From contig NZ_FNUX01000001.1 in the NCBI RefSeq assembly GCF_900108305.1, positions 1-64,000 on the forward strand: a DNA stretch of 64,000 nucleotides, read 5' to 3'. Below the pieces are notes generated by a model. That model was not told the origin of the DNA and did no database searches. It worked only from the letters and a program-made list of their open reading frames with translations. This DNA comes from Nitrosomonas ureae (lineage in GTDB: Bacteria; Pseudomonadota; Gammaproteobacteria; Burkholderiales; Nitrosomonadaceae). The position numbers and the translations under genes were made by a program. Below, in pieces: positions 48,246-58,657 of the stretch (the stretch's first letter is position 1; each line of letters opens with the position of its first letter).

Positions 48246-49487
48246 CTATATACGGCGGAAGACGAGCGTTCCGTTGGTTCCTCCAAATCCAAAGGAATTT
48301 GACAATGCAACTTTAATATTCATATTTCTAGCTGTGTTGGGAATATAGTCAAGATCACATTGCGGATCTTGATTGACAAGATTAATCGTCGGCGGCGCAA
48401 TTTGATGATACGTCGCCAGTACCGAAAAAATAGCCTCCACGCCACCGGCGGCCCCCAGCAAATGTCCTGTCATTGATTTTGTTGAATTAACGGCAAGCTT
48501 GCTGGCATGACTCCCAAAACAACGCTTAACCGCAATGGTCTCAGCAATATCCCCTAATGGCGTAGATGTGCCATGTGCGTTAACATAATCCACTTCCGCA
48601 ATATCGATTCCGGCATTTTTAAGTGCATTGGACATGCAGCGCGCTGCGCCTTCGCCATCGTCGCAAGGTGCTGTCATATGGAATGCATCCGCGCTCATGC
48701 CAAAACCGGCTAATTCAGCATAAATTCTGGCACCACGGCGTTTAGCGTGCTCCATTTCTTCCAATACCAGAACTCCGGCACCTTCACCCAGGACAAAACC
48801 ATCCCGATCGATATCCCAAGGACGGCTTGCAATTTCCGGTTCATCATTGTGAACTGACAAAGCTTTTGCGGCGGCAAATCCACCGATGGCAAGCGGTGTT
48901 ACACAGGATTCAGCTCCACCGCACACCATGACATCGGCATCACCATACTCAATCATGCGCGCCGAGTGGCCAATACTATGTGTAGCTGTAGTACATGCGG
49001 TTACGATAGCTAGATTGGGCCCCTTATAGCCATACATGATGGATAAATTACCCGCAATCATATTGATGATAGTGCTCGGTATGAAAAAAGGAGATATTTT
49101 ACGTGGCCCACCCGCATGATATGCTATATCGGTGCTCTCAATCATCGACAATCCGCCAATGCCCGAACCGATATTTACACCGATTCTCTCTGCCTCTAAC
49201 TGAGAAATTTCATCGATGCCCGCATCTCTAACCGCTTGTATAGCTGCGGCCATGCCGTAGTGAATAAAAATATCCATACGACGCGCATCTTTTGCTGAAA
49301 GATATTGATGGATATCAAAATCTTTTACTTCACCAGCAATCTGCGAACCAAAATTAGATGCATCAAAACGGGAAATTCTTGTAATGCCAGATTTTCCTGC
49401 AATAATGTTCTCCCATGCGCTTGAAATTGTGTTTCCAACAGGCGACACAATACCCAACCCCGTCACTACTACCTTACGCTTAGACAA
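48246..49487 (-). CDS. fabF: 3-oxoacyl-ACP synthase II
   Basis: A 413-aa condensing enzyme that elongates acyl-ACP with malonyl-ACP. The thiolase-fold active-site residues are Cys in [12 protein letters not shown], His in [11 protein letters not shown] and His in [11 protein letters not shown], all intact. The N-terminus [17 protein letters not shown] is typical. A TTG at 49487 fits best, with GGAG 5 nt upstream; a GTG at 49493 is the alternative. It lies 35 bp after acpP. Confidence 0.97.
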   Translation of the reverse strand: MSKRKVVVTGLGIVSPVGNTISSAWENIIAGKSGITRISRFDASNFGSQIAGEVKDFDIHQYLSAKDARRMDIFIHYGMAAAIQAVRDAGIDEISQLEAERIGVNIGSGIGGLSMIESTDIAYHAGGPRKISPFFIPSTIINMIAGNLSIMYGYKGPNLAIVTACTTATHSIGHSARMIEYGDADVMVCGGAESCVTPLAIGGFAAAKALSVHNDEPEIASRPWDIDRDGFVLGEGAGVLVLEEMEHAKRRGARIYAELAGFGMSADAFHMTAPCDDGEGAARCMSNALKNAGIDIAEVDYVNAHGTSTPLGDIAETIAVKRCFGSHASKLAVNSTKSMTGHLLGAAGGVEAIFSVLATYHQIAPPTINLVNQDPQCDLDYIPNTARNMNIKVALSNSFGFGGTNGTLVFRRI

Positions 49488-49522
49488 AATCACTCCACTT
49501 GCATTTACATAAAAAACCAGAA

Positions 49523-49765
49523 CTAGCCAGCACTCGTGTTAGCGGTGACGTAATCAATCGCTTCTTGGACAGTATTTATTTTTTCAGCTTGCTCGTCCGG
49601 GATCTCGCATTCGAATTCTTCCTCCAACGCCATGACCAACTCCACCGTGTCGAGCGAATCTGCACCTAGATCATTAACAAAAGATGATTCGTTCTTGACT
49701 TCTGCCTCATTAACACCAAGTTGTTCAGCTACAATCTTTTTAATACGCTGCTCAATATTTTCCAT
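49523..49765 (-). CDS. acpP: Acyl carrier protein
   Basis: An 80-aa acidic four-helix protein that carries acyl chains on a phosphopantetheine arm. The arm attaches to Ser37 in [19 protein letters not shown]. The C-terminal [12 protein letters not shown] is typical. The upstream AGGAAA is a fair ribosome-binding sequence. It sits between fabG and fabF in the classic order, with a 153-bp gap from fabG that might hold its own promoter. Confidence 0.98.
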   Translation of the reverse strand: MENIEQRIKKIVAEQLGVNEAEVKNESSFVNDLGADSLDTVELVMALEEEFECEIPDEQAEKINTVQEAIDYVTANTSAG

Positions 49766-49918
49766 CTAGATATTTCCTTTTCAAGTAAGAAACATGTTTA
49801 TTCTAACAAATTTTACATGCCGGCAGAACCGAAACATGGTTACAGATATACAACACGGCTTAGTTTCTATTCAGTGATGTATTATAAAAATGTTGCATGA
49901 TTGTTACTCAACTATAAA

Positions 49919-50656
49919 CTAGTCCATATACATCCCGCCGTTAACGTGGAGTATTGTACCCGTGACATAGCCGGCTGCAGACGAAGCAAGAAACGCAACC
50001 GCTGAAGCGACTTCTTCGGGACGACCCAACCGCCCTAAGGGAACATGCTGAATCAAATTTTGTTGAAACTCATCCGCCAGGGAGCGAGTCATGTCAGTGT
50101 CAATGAAACCGGGAGCAACGCAATTTACAGTAATATTGCGACTGCCAACTTCTCGTGCCAATGATTTACTAAAACCAAAGATACCTGCTTTAGCTGCAGC
50201 ATAGTTTGCTTGCCCTGTATTCCCCATTGCACCGACAACAGAAGAAATGTTAATGATGCGGCCATATCGTGCTTTCATCATTGCTCGGAGAACCGCACGG
50301 CTTAACCGGAATACTGATTTTAAGTCGGTTTCTATGATTTCATCCCATTCTTCATCTTTCATGCGAACCAAAAGATTATCACGCGTAATACCGGCGTTAT
50401 TTACCAATATTTCCACTTCACCAAATTTTTCACGAATGATCTGAATAGTATGGTTGATTTGCTCAGCATCATTTACGTTTAAAATAACACCGATACCTTG
50501 AATACCAGCCTTCTCCAAATATTGATTAATCACAGCGACACCACTTCCGGTGGTTGCCGTACCGACGACTCGCGCACCAAGCTGCCCTAGTTTTAATGCA
50601 ATAGCCTGTCCGATTCCCCGGCTAGCGCCAGTTACTAGAGCAATTTTATTTTCCAA
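49919..50656 (-). CDS. fabG: 3-oxoacyl-ACP reductase
   Basis: A 245-aa short-chain dehydrogenase that reduces beta-ketoacyl-ACP with NADPH. The cofactor loop is VTGASRGIGQAIA. The catalytic Ser-Tyr-Lys set is in ISSVVGAMGNTGQANYAAAK, with Asn in LVNNAGITRDNL. It ends GTILHVNGGMYMD, the classic FabG tail. The start is a TTG at 50656 with AAGGAGA 7 nt upstream. Confidence 0.97.
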   Translation of the reverse strand: MENKIALVTGASRGIGQAIALKLGQLGARVVGTATTGSGVAVINQYLEKAGIQGIGVILNVNDAEQINHTIQIIREKFGEVEILVNNAGITRDNLLVRMKDEEWDEIIETDLKSVFRLSRAVLRAMMKARYGRIINISSVVGAMGNTGQANYAAAKAGIFGFSKSLAREVGSRNITVNCVAPGFIDTDMTRSLADEFQQNLIQHVPLGRLGRPEEVASAVAFLASSAAGYVTGTILHVNGGMYMD

Positions 50657-50708
50657 GATCAGATCTCCTTGTATAGAGTCATGACAATTGACTGCAAATA
50701 AACATTAT

Positions 50709-51653
50709 TCATATAGCCCTGACATCGTTGATAGCTCGCTTGATTGCTTCGCTATCAGTCAATGATAACTGTTGCAAATGTTGATCAATGCGTTTATTTA
50801 ATCCGGTCAATACCTTGCCTGGTCCACACTCAATGACATGCGTAATTTCAACAGCTACAAAAGCCCGGATAGTGTCCACCCAATGTATCGGATTTATGAG
50901 CTGCTGAATCAGAATTTCTTTAATTACCGATGGATCTGAATGCGGTTTTACATCAGTATTATGCAAAATTGGGATTTCAGGCGATTGCAATGTGACATGT
51001 TGCAATTGCAATCGCATACTTTCAGCTGCCGGTTTCATTAGAGAACAGTGTGAAGGGATGCTCATAGGCAGCATGATCGCGCGCTTTGCTCCCTTCGATT
51101 TCGCCAATTCAATTCCTTGCAGAATTGCATTTCTGTGTCCCGCGATAACGATCTGACCCGGTGAATTAAAATTGGCAGGTTCGAGAGATTCCCCATTACC
51201 CTGATTTGTAATATCGCGACAAATTGTTTTGATGGTTTCATCATCCAATCCGAGAATCGCGGCCATTCCACCAACACCTTCCGGCACGGCTTTCTGCATA
51301 ACTCGTGCGCGGAAGCGCACCAATGACAGCGCATCGGAAAAACTCAGCGCTTCCGATGCGACCAGCGCAGTGTATTCCCCCAGACTATGTCCAGCCAGCA
51401 GCGCTGGTTTATTTCCACCCAGGCTAATCCAGGCACGATACACAGCCACTCCTGCAATCAGCATGAGTGGCTGTGTATTCAATGTAAGATTAAGTTCTTC
51501 TTCAGACCCGGAATTTGCCATCGCCCAGAAATCCTGTTTAAGGATATCGGAAGCCTCTTGAAAGGTTTCTTGAATAATGGGTAAATCCGCATACCCATTC
51601 ATCATTCCTACCGATTGCGATCCCTGACCTGGAAATACAAATGCAAATTTCAT
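50709..51653 (-). CDS. fabD: Malonyl-CoA:ACP transacylase
   Basis: A 314-aa acyltransferase that loads malonyl onto ACP. The start FAFVFPGQGSQSVGMM is typical, the nucleophile Ser is in LLAGHSLGEYTALV, the catalytic His is in IPSHCSLMKPA, and the end is VIECGPGKVLTGLNKRI. The start at 51653 lies 2 bp after the fabH stop, indicating coupled translation. Confidence 0.97.
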   Translation of the reverse strand: MKFAFVFPGQGSQSVGMMNGYADLPIIQETFQEASDILKQDFWAMANSGSEEELNLTLNTQPLMLIAGVAVYRAWISLGGNKPALLAGHSLGEYTALVASEALSFSDALSLVRFRARVMQKAVPEGVGGMAAILGLDDETIKTICRDITNQGNGESLEPANFNSPGQIVIAGHRNAILQGIELAKSKGAKRAIMLPMSIPSHCSLMKPAAESMRLQLQHVTLQSPEIPILHNTDVKPHSDPSVIKEILIQQLINPIHWVDTIRAFVAVEITHVIECGPGKVLTGLNKRIDQHLQQLSLTDSEAIKRAINDVRAI

Positions 51654-51655
51654 GA

Positions 51656-52612
51656 TTACCACCGCAGCAAAACTGCCCCCCATGTAAAACCACCACCAAC
51701 ACCTTCCATCAATATCAATTGATCAGGCTGAATGCGTCCGTCTCTTACCGCGATATCAAGTGCAAGTGGAATGGAAGCTGCTGAGGTATTGCCATGCTTA
51801 TCCACTGCCACTACCACTTTTTCCATGGGCAATCCCAATTTCTTTGCAGTCGATTGAATAATCCGGATATTGGCCTGATGAGGAATTAACCAGTCAATAT
51901 CGGTGGATTGCAAATTATTTTCTGCAACTGCCTCATGCACGACTTCTTCCAGGACTTTAACTGCGAATTTAAAAACGGCATTGCCTTCCATGTTGATGTA
52001 GGGCGTGCCATGCACTTTACCGCCACTGATGCATCCCGGCGCGGACAGAATATTACTATGGCTGCCACTGGCATGCAGATGTGTTGACAAAATCCCGGGT
52101 TGATCACTGCGTGACAGTACGACGGCTCCCGCGCCGTCACCAAATAAAACGCAGGTGTTACGATCGTTCCAGTCGATTATTTTTGAGTAGATTTCACTCC
52201 CAACTACTAAGGCATTGCGGCATTTTCCTGTGCTGACAAACATGTCGGCTGTCGCCAATGCATAAACAAAACCGCTGCAAACAGCTTGCACATCAAATGC
52301 CGGACAGTTTTCGATACCCAATTTATTTTGCAGAATACAAGCCGTACTTGGAAAAATCATGTCAGGCGTGGTAGTGGCAACGATGATAAGATCAATGTCT
52401 TCTCCGGTTACGCCCGCAGCCTGCATGGCATTCTGGCATGCATACAATGCGAGATCGCTGGCAACCTGATCTTCTGCGGCAATATGCCGTTGTGTAATGC
52501 CCGTCCGTGTTCGTATCCATTCATCACTGGTATCAACCATACGTTCCAGATCGAGATTGGTAAGTACTTTTTCCGGTAAATAACTACCTGTTCCAGTGAT
52601 TCTTGAATACAT
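51656..52612 (-). CDS. fabH: 3-oxoacyl-ACP synthase III
   Basis: A 318-aa enzyme that starts fatty-acid synthesis by joining acetyl-CoA and malonyl-ACP. Catalytic Cys is in [13 protein letters not shown], His in [10 protein letters not shown] and Asn in [14 protein letters not shown]. Its ATG overlaps the plsX stop by one base (TAATG), so the two are coupled. Confidence 0.97.
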   Translation of the reverse strand: MYSRITGTGSYLPEKVLTNLDLERMVDTSDEWIRTRTGITQRHIAAEDQVASDLALYACQNAMQAAGVTGEDIDLIIVATTTPDMIFPSTACILQNKLGIENCPAFDVQAVCSGFVYALATADMFVSTGKCRNALVVGSEIYSKIIDWNDRNTCVLFGDGAGAVVLSRSDQPGILSTHLHASGSHSNILSAPGCISGGKVHGTPYINMEGNAVFKFAVKVLEEVVHEAVAENNLQSTDIDWLIPHQANIRIIQSTAKKLGLPMEKVVVAVDKHGNTSAASIPLALDIAVRDGRIQPDQLILMEGVGGGFTWGAVLLRW

Positions 52613-53652
52613 TATCTTGTAACTTCTTTAGAAGGAATCTGTGGGTGTCGAGAGAATTCAGCGACCCGTTCACTAATCCGTCGCAACATTCCACCACGAA
52701 CTTCATCCGCAGCCCGTTTTATGGCAAAACCAAAAGCATACTTATCCGCGGAACCATGACTCTTAATGACTATACCGCGCAAACCCAGAAAACTTGCGCC
52801 ATTATAGCGTCGGTGATCAACACGGCGCTTGAACGAATTAATGACAGGCATTGCAATTACACCTGCTATTTTTGTCAGCAAATTACGCTTGAATTCTTCG
52901 CGTAAATAAGTTGCCAGCATTTGTGCCAAGCCCTCCGATGTTTTTAAGGTAATATTACCAACGAATCCATCACAAACCACAACATCAGTTGTCCCTTTAT
53001 AGATATCGGTACCTTCGACATTACCATAAAAATTAAGCCCGCTATCCCGCAATAATTCAGCTGCCTGCTTGACTATCTCGTTTCCTTTGATTTCTTCTTC
53101 ACCAATATTGAGTAACCCAACGCTTGGATACGCCTTGCTTTCTATTGAAGATACCAGGGATGCGCCCATGATCCCAAATTGAAACAAGTGTTCCGCTGTA
53201 CAGTCGACATTTGCGCCCAGATCCAAAACGTAAGTATGACCAGTACTGGTGGGCAAGATTACAGCAAGTGCCGGACGATCAACGCCGGGAATCGTTTTCA
53301 ATACAAACCGGGAAGTTGCCAATAACGCACCTGTGTTTCCGGCACTGATACAGGCCTGCGCTTCGCCTGTTTTAACCAGATTGATAGAAACACGCATGGA
53401 GGAATCTTTTTTACCACGCAAAGCTACTGCCGGCGATTCATCCATACCAACCACTTCGCTTGCTGGATGCAGGCGTATTCTCGGCCCAAGCTCCGAATGT
53501 GCGGCACGAAGCTCAGCTTCGATAGCATCAGGAATGCCGACAAGAATAATATTAGCTTCAGGATCGCTGTGTAGATAATCAAGCGCTGATGGAACTGTGA
53601 CATGCGGACCATGATCGCCGCCCATACAATCTATTGCTACAGTAATATCCAA
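52612..53652 (-). CDS. plsX: Phosphate acyltransferase PlsX
   Basis: A 346-aa enzyme that makes acyl-phosphate from acyl-ACP for phospholipid synthesis. The N-terminus [18 protein letters not shown] is the family mark; [18 protein letters not shown] and [17 protein letters not shown] follow. The start is a TTG at 53652. It links the fatty-acid genes to rpmF, which lies 60 bp upstream, as in many proteobacteria. Confidence 0.96.
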   Translation of the reverse strand: MDITVAIDCMGGDHGPHVTVPSALDYLHSDPEANIILVGIPDAIEAELRAAHSELGPRIRLHPASEVVGMDESPAVALRGKKDSSMRVSINLVKTGEAQACISAGNTGALLATSRFVLKTIPGVDRPALAVILPTSTGHTYVLDLGANVDCTAEHLFQFGIMGASLVSSIESKAYPSVGLLNIGEEEIKGNEIVKQAAELLRDSGLNFYGNVEGTDIYKGTTDVVVCDGFVGNITLKTSEGLAQMLATYLREEFKRNLLTKIAGVIAMPVINSFKRRVDHRRYNGASFLGLRGIVIKSHGSADKYAFGFAIKRAADEVRGGMLRRISERVAEFSRHPQIPSKEVTR

Positions 53653-53712
53653 TTTTAGTGTTCTTTGACTTAGAGAAGCTTATACCCAGGATGCTGTAGC
53701 AATAGGAAATCT

Positions 53713-53892
53713 TCAATCGTTTTTGGTTTTAACAACTTTCTTACCGCGATAATATCCATTTGGACTGATATGGTGACGCAAGTGAATTTCTCCAGTACTG
53801 GGTTCCACGGCTAAAGGCGGATTAGTCAGAAAATCATGCGAGCGATGCATACCGCGTTTTGAGGGTGATTTTTTATTTTGTTGAACTGCCAT
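53713..53892 (-). CDS. rpmF: 50S ribosomal protein L32
   Basis: A 59-aa ribosomal protein. The reading starts [20 protein letters not shown], the L32 signature, and ends [10 protein letters not shown]. The central cysteine pairs of zinc-type L32 are absent, giving a zinc-free form. The ATG has GGAG about 8 nt upstream. It lies 18 bp after yceD and 60 bp before plsX, the standard yceD-rpmF-plsX order. Confidence 0.97.
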   Translation of the reverse strand: MAVQQNKKSPSKRGMHRSHDFLTNPPLAVEPSTGEIHLRHHISPNGYYRGKKVVKTKND

Positions 53893-53910
53893 TGCGATAA
53901 CTCCTTAAGC

Positions 53911-54426
53911 TTAATGTGTCTTTTTTAATGTTGCCAATACTGCAAAGGGATTTGCTGATTGATTTTTGCTAGCCAGATTATCTGTAGCTGATTTTAGCTT
54001 TAGCGGGTTACACTCACCATCTGCATGATGTGATGAAATCGACAAACCGAGAATTACCTCATCTTCAATTAAATTGATCACATCTAAATCAGGTGTTGCT
54101 AAAATGGCATCAATAGTATCGTCTTCATCAACCTGTTGCAGCTCTATCTCATTTTTTGCCAGCAACAAAAATGTCTTCAGGTCAATCTTGTAAGCCAGTT
54201 TTTCAAGACAACGCTGACAACTAAGATGAATCTCGCCTTTCACTTCCAACTGCAAGCCAGGTTTTGTATTCTTGTCGAATCGGCCACTAATTTGGTAGAT
54301 TAGCTCCCCTTCTTTGTCAAACAATAAGTCATGCAAACGTACAAGATCAATTACCGGGATTTTACCATGACGTATACCCGCATTTTGAACAAAATCTATA
54401 GGATCTATTATTAACCTAACAGACAT
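53911..54426 (-). CDS. yceD: YceD family protein (DUF177)
   Basis: A 171-aa protein of the DUF177 family, linked by family to 23S rRNA maturation or large-subunit assembly. The Cys pair is in HLSCQRCLEKLAYKID and another Cys is in DGECNPLKL. The acidic middle is LQQVDEDDTIDAILAT. It is the first gene before rpmF, and is divergent from maf. Confidence 0.92.
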   Translation of the reverse strand: MSVRLIIDPIDFVQNAGIRHGKIPVIDLVRLHDLLFDKEGELIYQISGRFDKNTKPGLQLEVKGEIHLSCQRCLEKLAYKIDLKTFLLLAKNEIELQQVDEDDTIDAILATPDLDVINLIEDEVILGLSISSHHADGECNPLKLKSATDNLASKNQSANPFAVLATLKKTH

Positions 54427-54482
54427 AAGGCGCGCATGTTATATTTTTTACTCGTAAGTGTCAAAAAATACAGAAGAAAACT

Positions 54483-55082
54483 TTGAAAACAAAAAACGAC
54501 TCTACACCGCGGATTATACTGGGATCCGGCTCTATTTATCGCAAAGAATTACTTCAACGATTACAAATTTGCTTTGAAACCAGCAATCCACAAATTGACG
54601 AAACACCGCTAATCAATGAATCTCCTGACCAAACAGCCGCACGTTTAGCTGAGGCAAAAGCCCGCGCGGTAGCCAGAATTTATCCACAAGCACTTATTAT
54701 CGGCTCAGATCAAGTGGCAGCATTAGGAGACATTCGCCTTGGCAAACCATTGAATCACGCTAATGCCGTGGAGCAATTGCGACAAACCCAAGGAAAGGAA
54801 GTTGTTTTTTATACCGCTGTATGTGTTCTGAATAGTTTTACAAATAAGCTGCAAATACGTGTTATTCCCTACCATGTGAAATTCCGGCGATTGAGTGATC
54901 AGCAAATCGAGAATTACTTGCTAAAAGAACAACCTTATCAATGTGCCGGTAGCGCAAAATCTGAAGGACTCGGTATTGCACTTATCGAACGAATGACAGG
55001 GGATGATCCCAGCGGATTGATCGGATTACCTCTCATCACTTTAATCGATATGCTAACTCTTGAAGGGGTCAAGATAATTTAA
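54483..55082 (+). CDS. yceF: Maf/YceF-type nucleotide pyrophosphatase
   Basis: A 199-aa house-cleaning enzyme that hydrolyses modified nucleoside triphosphates. [17 protein letters not shown] carries the substrate loop, [12 protein letters not shown] the catalytic Asp region, and [17 protein letters not shown] and [11 protein letters not shown] the later motifs. Of the two proteobacterial types, YceF (m7GTP-preferring) fits, because YceF genes sit divergent from yceD. The start is a TTG at 54483. Confidence 0.9.
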   Translation: MKTKNDSTPRIILGSGSIYRKELLQRLQICFETSNPQIDETPLINESPDQTAARLAEAKARAVARIYPQALIIGSDQVAALGDIRLGKPLNHANAVEQLRQTQGKEVVFYTAVCVLNSFTNKLQIRVIPYHVKFRRLSDQQIENYLLKEQPYQCAGSAKSEGLGIALIERMTGDDPSGLIGLPLITLIDMLTLEGVKII

Positions 55083-55186
55083 AAAACTCAAAATCTGAAT
55101 TTTTTAATAAAATTTCCTAATTGCAAATGGCATGATAATGTGAAATGATTGCGGCTATTCAAAATTTACATTATTTGTAGATTGGC

Positions 55187-55567
55187 ATGCCCATGCGGAA
55201 ATATCCTGTTTATCCACTCATTCTTATGCTGATTATCAGTATATTGACGAATGGATTAAGCTTATCTTTTAGAGGGGAAGTTTTCACCCACGAACTGGAT
55301 CATATCCGTCAGTCATTATCCGCGGATCCTGCGACACATCTGGAGTTGCATCAGAGCAATGTAGCTTGGGATGGCGTTGATCTTGATGCAGCCACTCATC
55401 TATGCCTGCACTCTGGAGGGCAATACCAGCCGTTTTTCTTTAATTCTTTTCCGCATATTCCCGGTCTGATCGTTACGGAAGCCGTAACCGTATTCATTTC
55501 TTCATTTATTCCGGAAACAATTCCGGATTTGCCCCTGCGTCCTCCTCGAAGCATTTCTCTCTGTTAA
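55187..55567 (+). CDS. CzcI-like periplasmic protein of the czc locus
   Basis: A 126-aa protein with an N-terminal hydrophobic segment (about 8-28) as signal or anchor. The mature part is His-rich: THELDHIRQSL, THLELHQSN and DAATHLCLHSGGQ, with two Cys residues. Small His-rich proteins of this sort often precede czcCBA and may bind or sense metal. Family assignment is by position and composition only. The start may be 55187 or 55193; neither has a strong ribosome-binding site. czcC follows after 127 bp. Confidence 0.6.
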   Translation: MPMRKYPVYPLILMLIISILTNGLSLSFRGEVFTHELDHIRQSLSADPATHLELHQSNVAWDGVDLDAATHLCLHSGGQYQPFFFNSFPHIPGLIVTEAVTVFISSFIPETIPDLPLRPPRSISLC

Positions 55568-55694
55568 ATTAAAAGAACTTTGATCGTTGTGGATTAAATT
55601 TATTGATTCACAACCGTGTAGGTACAGATCAATTTAAATTTGATGATCTGCTCTACAGATCTGCAGATGCATAAACAGACGACGGAGGAATTCC
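55568..55694. other. Spacer before czcC with small dyads
   Basis: CAGATC (55625-55630) and GATCTG (55645-55650) flank an AT-rich core, and AGATCTGCAGATG follows. This could be an operator or mRNA structure. No complete promoter is obvious. Confidence 0.25.
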
Positions 55695-57122
55695 ATGAAA
55701 CCAATCAGTCTGTCCAGGATGTCATACAGTTGTGCGGCAACAGAATTACGGATCATGATATTGAGTTGTATTCTATTGCTGGGTTTTTCATCTCAAATAG
55801 AAGCCGGCGCTGATACCTTCAGTAACGCATCAAATCGGATGAATGATCATTCCGCCACGCCATCGATCAATGAGATGAGTGATCTTACGTTGCATGATGC
55901 GGTCAATCTTGCATTGCTCCGTAATCCGGAGCTGGCAGCTTTCTCCAAAGAAATACGTGCGTTGGAAGGAGTAACTCTACAAGCCGGGTTACTGAGAAAT
56001 CCGGAACTGTCGGTGAATGTTGAAAATGCTGGAAATATCCAGAAGATACGTGGTGACCTTAATGCACCCGATTCGATAGTGCAAGAAGTTGTACAGCAGG
56101 TTACGACAATACGCATTGGTCAATTAATCGAGTTAGGTGGCAAGCGTGCCGCCAGAGTGAATGCCGCCATGCTTGGAGAAGAGCTGGCAACCAGGGATTA
56201 TGAGGCCAAGCGCATCGAAATTATCGCCCGGGTCGCCAGCGTGTTCACAGAAGTACTGGCTGCACAGGAGCGGCTTAAGCTTGCCACAGAAACCAATCAA
56301 GTGGCGCAAAACGTGGTCAGTACCGTCACTGGGCGGGTGCAAGCGGGAAAAGTGCCGCCTATAGAAGAAACCCGGGTGAAAATAGGTCTGTCGACAACGC
56401 GCATTGAGCAGGAGCAGGCACAACGAGATCTGATATCCGCACGCAGGCGATTAGCGCTGTTATGGAACAGTTCCTCGCCACAATTCAATATCGCCATTGG
56501 AGATCTGAAAATGACAATTGCGCCGCCGGACCTTCACGTACTTGAAAAAAAGGTACTAGATAATCCACTGGCGCTTCGCGCCATAAAAAATATTGAGCAT
56601 CGTAAAGCCTTACTGGAAGTTGAACAAACCCGCCGCATTCCCAACTTGACTCTAACGGCGGGAATTGTGAACTATGCTGTCGTGGGAGGTAACACAGCCA
56701 TAGCGAGCGTAATGATGCCATTACCGCTATTCGATCGCAATCAAGGTAACCTCAAAGAAGCTTATCAACGTGTGGACAAAGCCGAAGATGAACAGACGAT
56801 GACGGAACTCAGGTTGAAAACTGAACTGGCACAGACTTATGAAGCCATGCTAGCAGCCTGGAATGAGATTAACCTATTACGCGACGAAATTTTGCCTGGC
56901 GCCAAGAATGCTTTTCATGTGATGCGCAGAGGTTATGAATTGGGCAAATTTGGCTTGCTGGAGTTGCTGGATGCGCAACGTGTGTTATTTCAGAATCAAT
57001 TGCTCTACGTCCGCGCACTGGCAAACTATCAACGCTTGATGAATGACATTGAACGCCTGATTGCAGCGCCTATCGACAGCATTCTAAATCATCGTGGTGT
57101 AGAGAAAAAGGCTAAGGAATAA
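55695..57122 (+). CDS. czcC: Outer-membrane efflux protein CzcC (TolC family)
   Basis: A 475-aa outer-membrane channel of a metal efflux pump. A signal peptide (about 15-37) is followed by two OEP repeats with long helices: LHDAVNLALLRNPELAAFSK and the second half with ALRAIKNIEHRKALLEVEQT. The end EKKAKE is soluble. GGAGG lies 6 nt before the ATG. czcB starts 3 bp after its stop, so translation is linked. Confidence 0.92.
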   Translation: MKPISLSRMSYSCAATELRIMILSCILLLGFSSQIEAGADTFSNASNRMNDHSATPSINEMSDLTLHDAVNLALLRNPELAAFSKEIRALEGVTLQAGLLRNPELSVNVENAGNIQKIRGDLNAPDSIVQEVVQQVTTIRIGQLIELGGKRAARVNAAMLGEELATRDYEAKRIEIIARVASVFTEVLAAQERLKLATETNQVAQNVVSTVTGRVQAGKVPPIEETRVKIGLSTTRIEQEQAQRDLISARRRLALLWNSSSPQFNIAIGDLKMTIAPPDLHVLEKKVLDNPLALRAIKNIEHRKALLEVEQTRRIPNLTLTAGIVNYAVVGGNTAIASVMMPLPLFDRNQGNLKEAYQRVDKAEDEQTMTELRLKTELAQTYEAMLAAWNEINLLRDEILPGAKNAFHVMRRGYELGKFGLLELLDAQRVLFQNQLLYVRALANYQRLMNDIERLIAAPIDSILNHRGVEKKAKE

Positions 57123-57125
57123 ATT

Positions 57126-58625
57126 ATGGATAAAACGCGATTGATAGCAATTTTGAGTGTGATCACCGTTGGAATTGTATTGGGTGGGCTGATTTTAACC
57201 GTGGATAAGCCATCCGGGGTTTCAGTGAAGATGGGAGACACTCATGCCAGTGAAGAATCAACCGAAGATCAGATTGTTACTGGACCAAGAGGAGGAAAAC
57301 TGTTTACCGATCATGATTTCAGCGTGGAACTGACGATTTTTGAGAAAGGCGTGCCGCCCCAATTCCGGGTTTACTTGTATGAAAAGGATAAATTGTTACC
57401 GCCCACCTCCGCTGTCGTCGCCATCACATTAACCCGTTTGGGCGCACCGGCGCAATTGTTCCGATTTACTCCGGAAGCGGATTATTTGCTAGGGGATCAA
57501 ATCGTCGAGGAACCACATTCTTTTGATCTCGCCATTGCCGCGGAACATGGCGGTAAGTTGATGCGTTGGAGCCATAGCCAAACTGAAGGACGAGTAGAAA
57601 TACCGGATGAAATGCTAAAAAGCATGGGTATCGAGCTGCTCACTGCAGGACCGGCGATTATCAAACCCAAACTCAGACTTCCGGGAGAGGTAATCTTCAA
57701 TGAACACAACATCGTGCGCGTAGTGCCACGGGTCCCCGGCATGGTGAGTACGGTGCATGGTCATCATGGTCAGCATGTAAAAAAAAATGATGTGCTGGCT
57801 GTTATCGAAAGCCCGATGCTGGCAGACTTGCGCAGTCAATATTCTGTAGCCATAAAACGGCTGGCATTGGCAAAAGCGACTTACGAGCGAGAAAAACAAT
57901 TGTGGGAAGAAAAAATCAGCGCCAAGCAGGAATTTCTTTTGGCGGAAGAGTTATGGAATGAAGCCCAAATTGCCTTGGAATTGGCCGCAACCAAATTACG
58001 TGCTTTAGGCGTGCAACCCGAGTCTGGATTCTTGAGAACAGATATTACTCAGTATGAAATACGTGCACCAATTTCCGGAATCATCATTGCCAAGGCTGTT
58101 GCTCTTGGTGAAGTGCTCAAGGAAGACAGGGAAATTTATACTGTCGCAGATGTATCGACAGTATGGACGGCTGTTACGGTTTATCCTAAAGATCTTAACG
58201 TAATTCGGGTGGATCAGAAAGTTTCCATAAAAGCAACGGCTTATGATGTAGAAAGCGAAGGAACCGTAACTTATATCTCCACTCTGATCGGCGGGCAAAC
58301 ACGCACGGCAACAGCCCGGGTTGAGTTGGACAACAGTGACGGCAAGTGGCGTCCCGGCATGTTTGTAAACGCTGAGCTGGTGGCGGAAGAAATTGCAGTG
58401 CCTGTCGCCGTTTCTGCCGATGCCATCCAAACATTCCACGACTGGTCGGTAGTATTCGGCCGCTATGATCCTTATTTCGAGATTCGTCCTTTGAAGCTGG
58501 GACGCAGTGATGGTGAAATGGTTGAAGTCCTCGAAGGACTTGTTCACGGTGAGCAATACGCCGGGGGAAACAGCTTTGCCCTTAAAGCAGAATTGGGTAA
58601 AGCAGGCGCCACTCACGACCATTAA
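57126..58625 (+). CDS. czcB: RND periplasmic adaptor CzcB
   Basis: A 499-aa membrane-fusion protein. One N-terminal helix (about 7-25) is followed by an extra beta domain (about 55-150, with HGGKLMRWSH) typical of heavy-metal adaptors. Then come the barrel-sandwich hybrid (PRVPGMVSTVHGHHGQHVKKN), a helical hairpin (about 235-290) and the beta-barrel and membrane-proximal domains. His residues near 150-160, 210-220 and the C-terminal HDH may bind zinc or cobalt. It links CzcA to CzcC. Confidence 0.93.
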   Translation: MDKTRLIAILSVITVGIVLGGLILTVDKPSGVSVKMGDTHASEESTEDQIVTGPRGGKLFTDHDFSVELTIFEKGVPPQFRVYLYEKDKLLPPTSAVVAITLTRLGAPAQLFRFTPEADYLLGDQIVEEPHSFDLAIAAEHGGKLMRWSHSQTEGRVEIPDEMLKSMGIELLTAGPAIIKPKLRLPGEVIFNEHNIVRVVPRVPGMVSTVHGHHGQHVKKNDVLAVIESPMLADLRSQYSVAIKRLALAKATYEREKQLWEEKISAKQEFLLAEELWNEAQIALELAATKLRALGVQPESGFLRTDITQYEIRAPISGIIIAKAVALGEVLKEDREIYTVADVSTVWTAVTVYPKDLNVIRVDQKVSIKATAYDVESEGTVTYISTLIGGQTRTATARVELDNSDGKWRPGMFVNAELVAEEIAVPVAVSADAIQTFHDWSVVFGRYDPYFEIRPLKLGRSDGEMVEVLEGLVHGEQYAGGNSFALKAELGKAGATHDH

Positions 58626-58657
58626 AGCATAATCTGATCAAAGCGGGAACCACCATC

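Noticed and set aside
58005-58622. 205-codon ORF antisense to czcB
   Set aside because: It lies wholly within a well-supported gene and shows no family motif.
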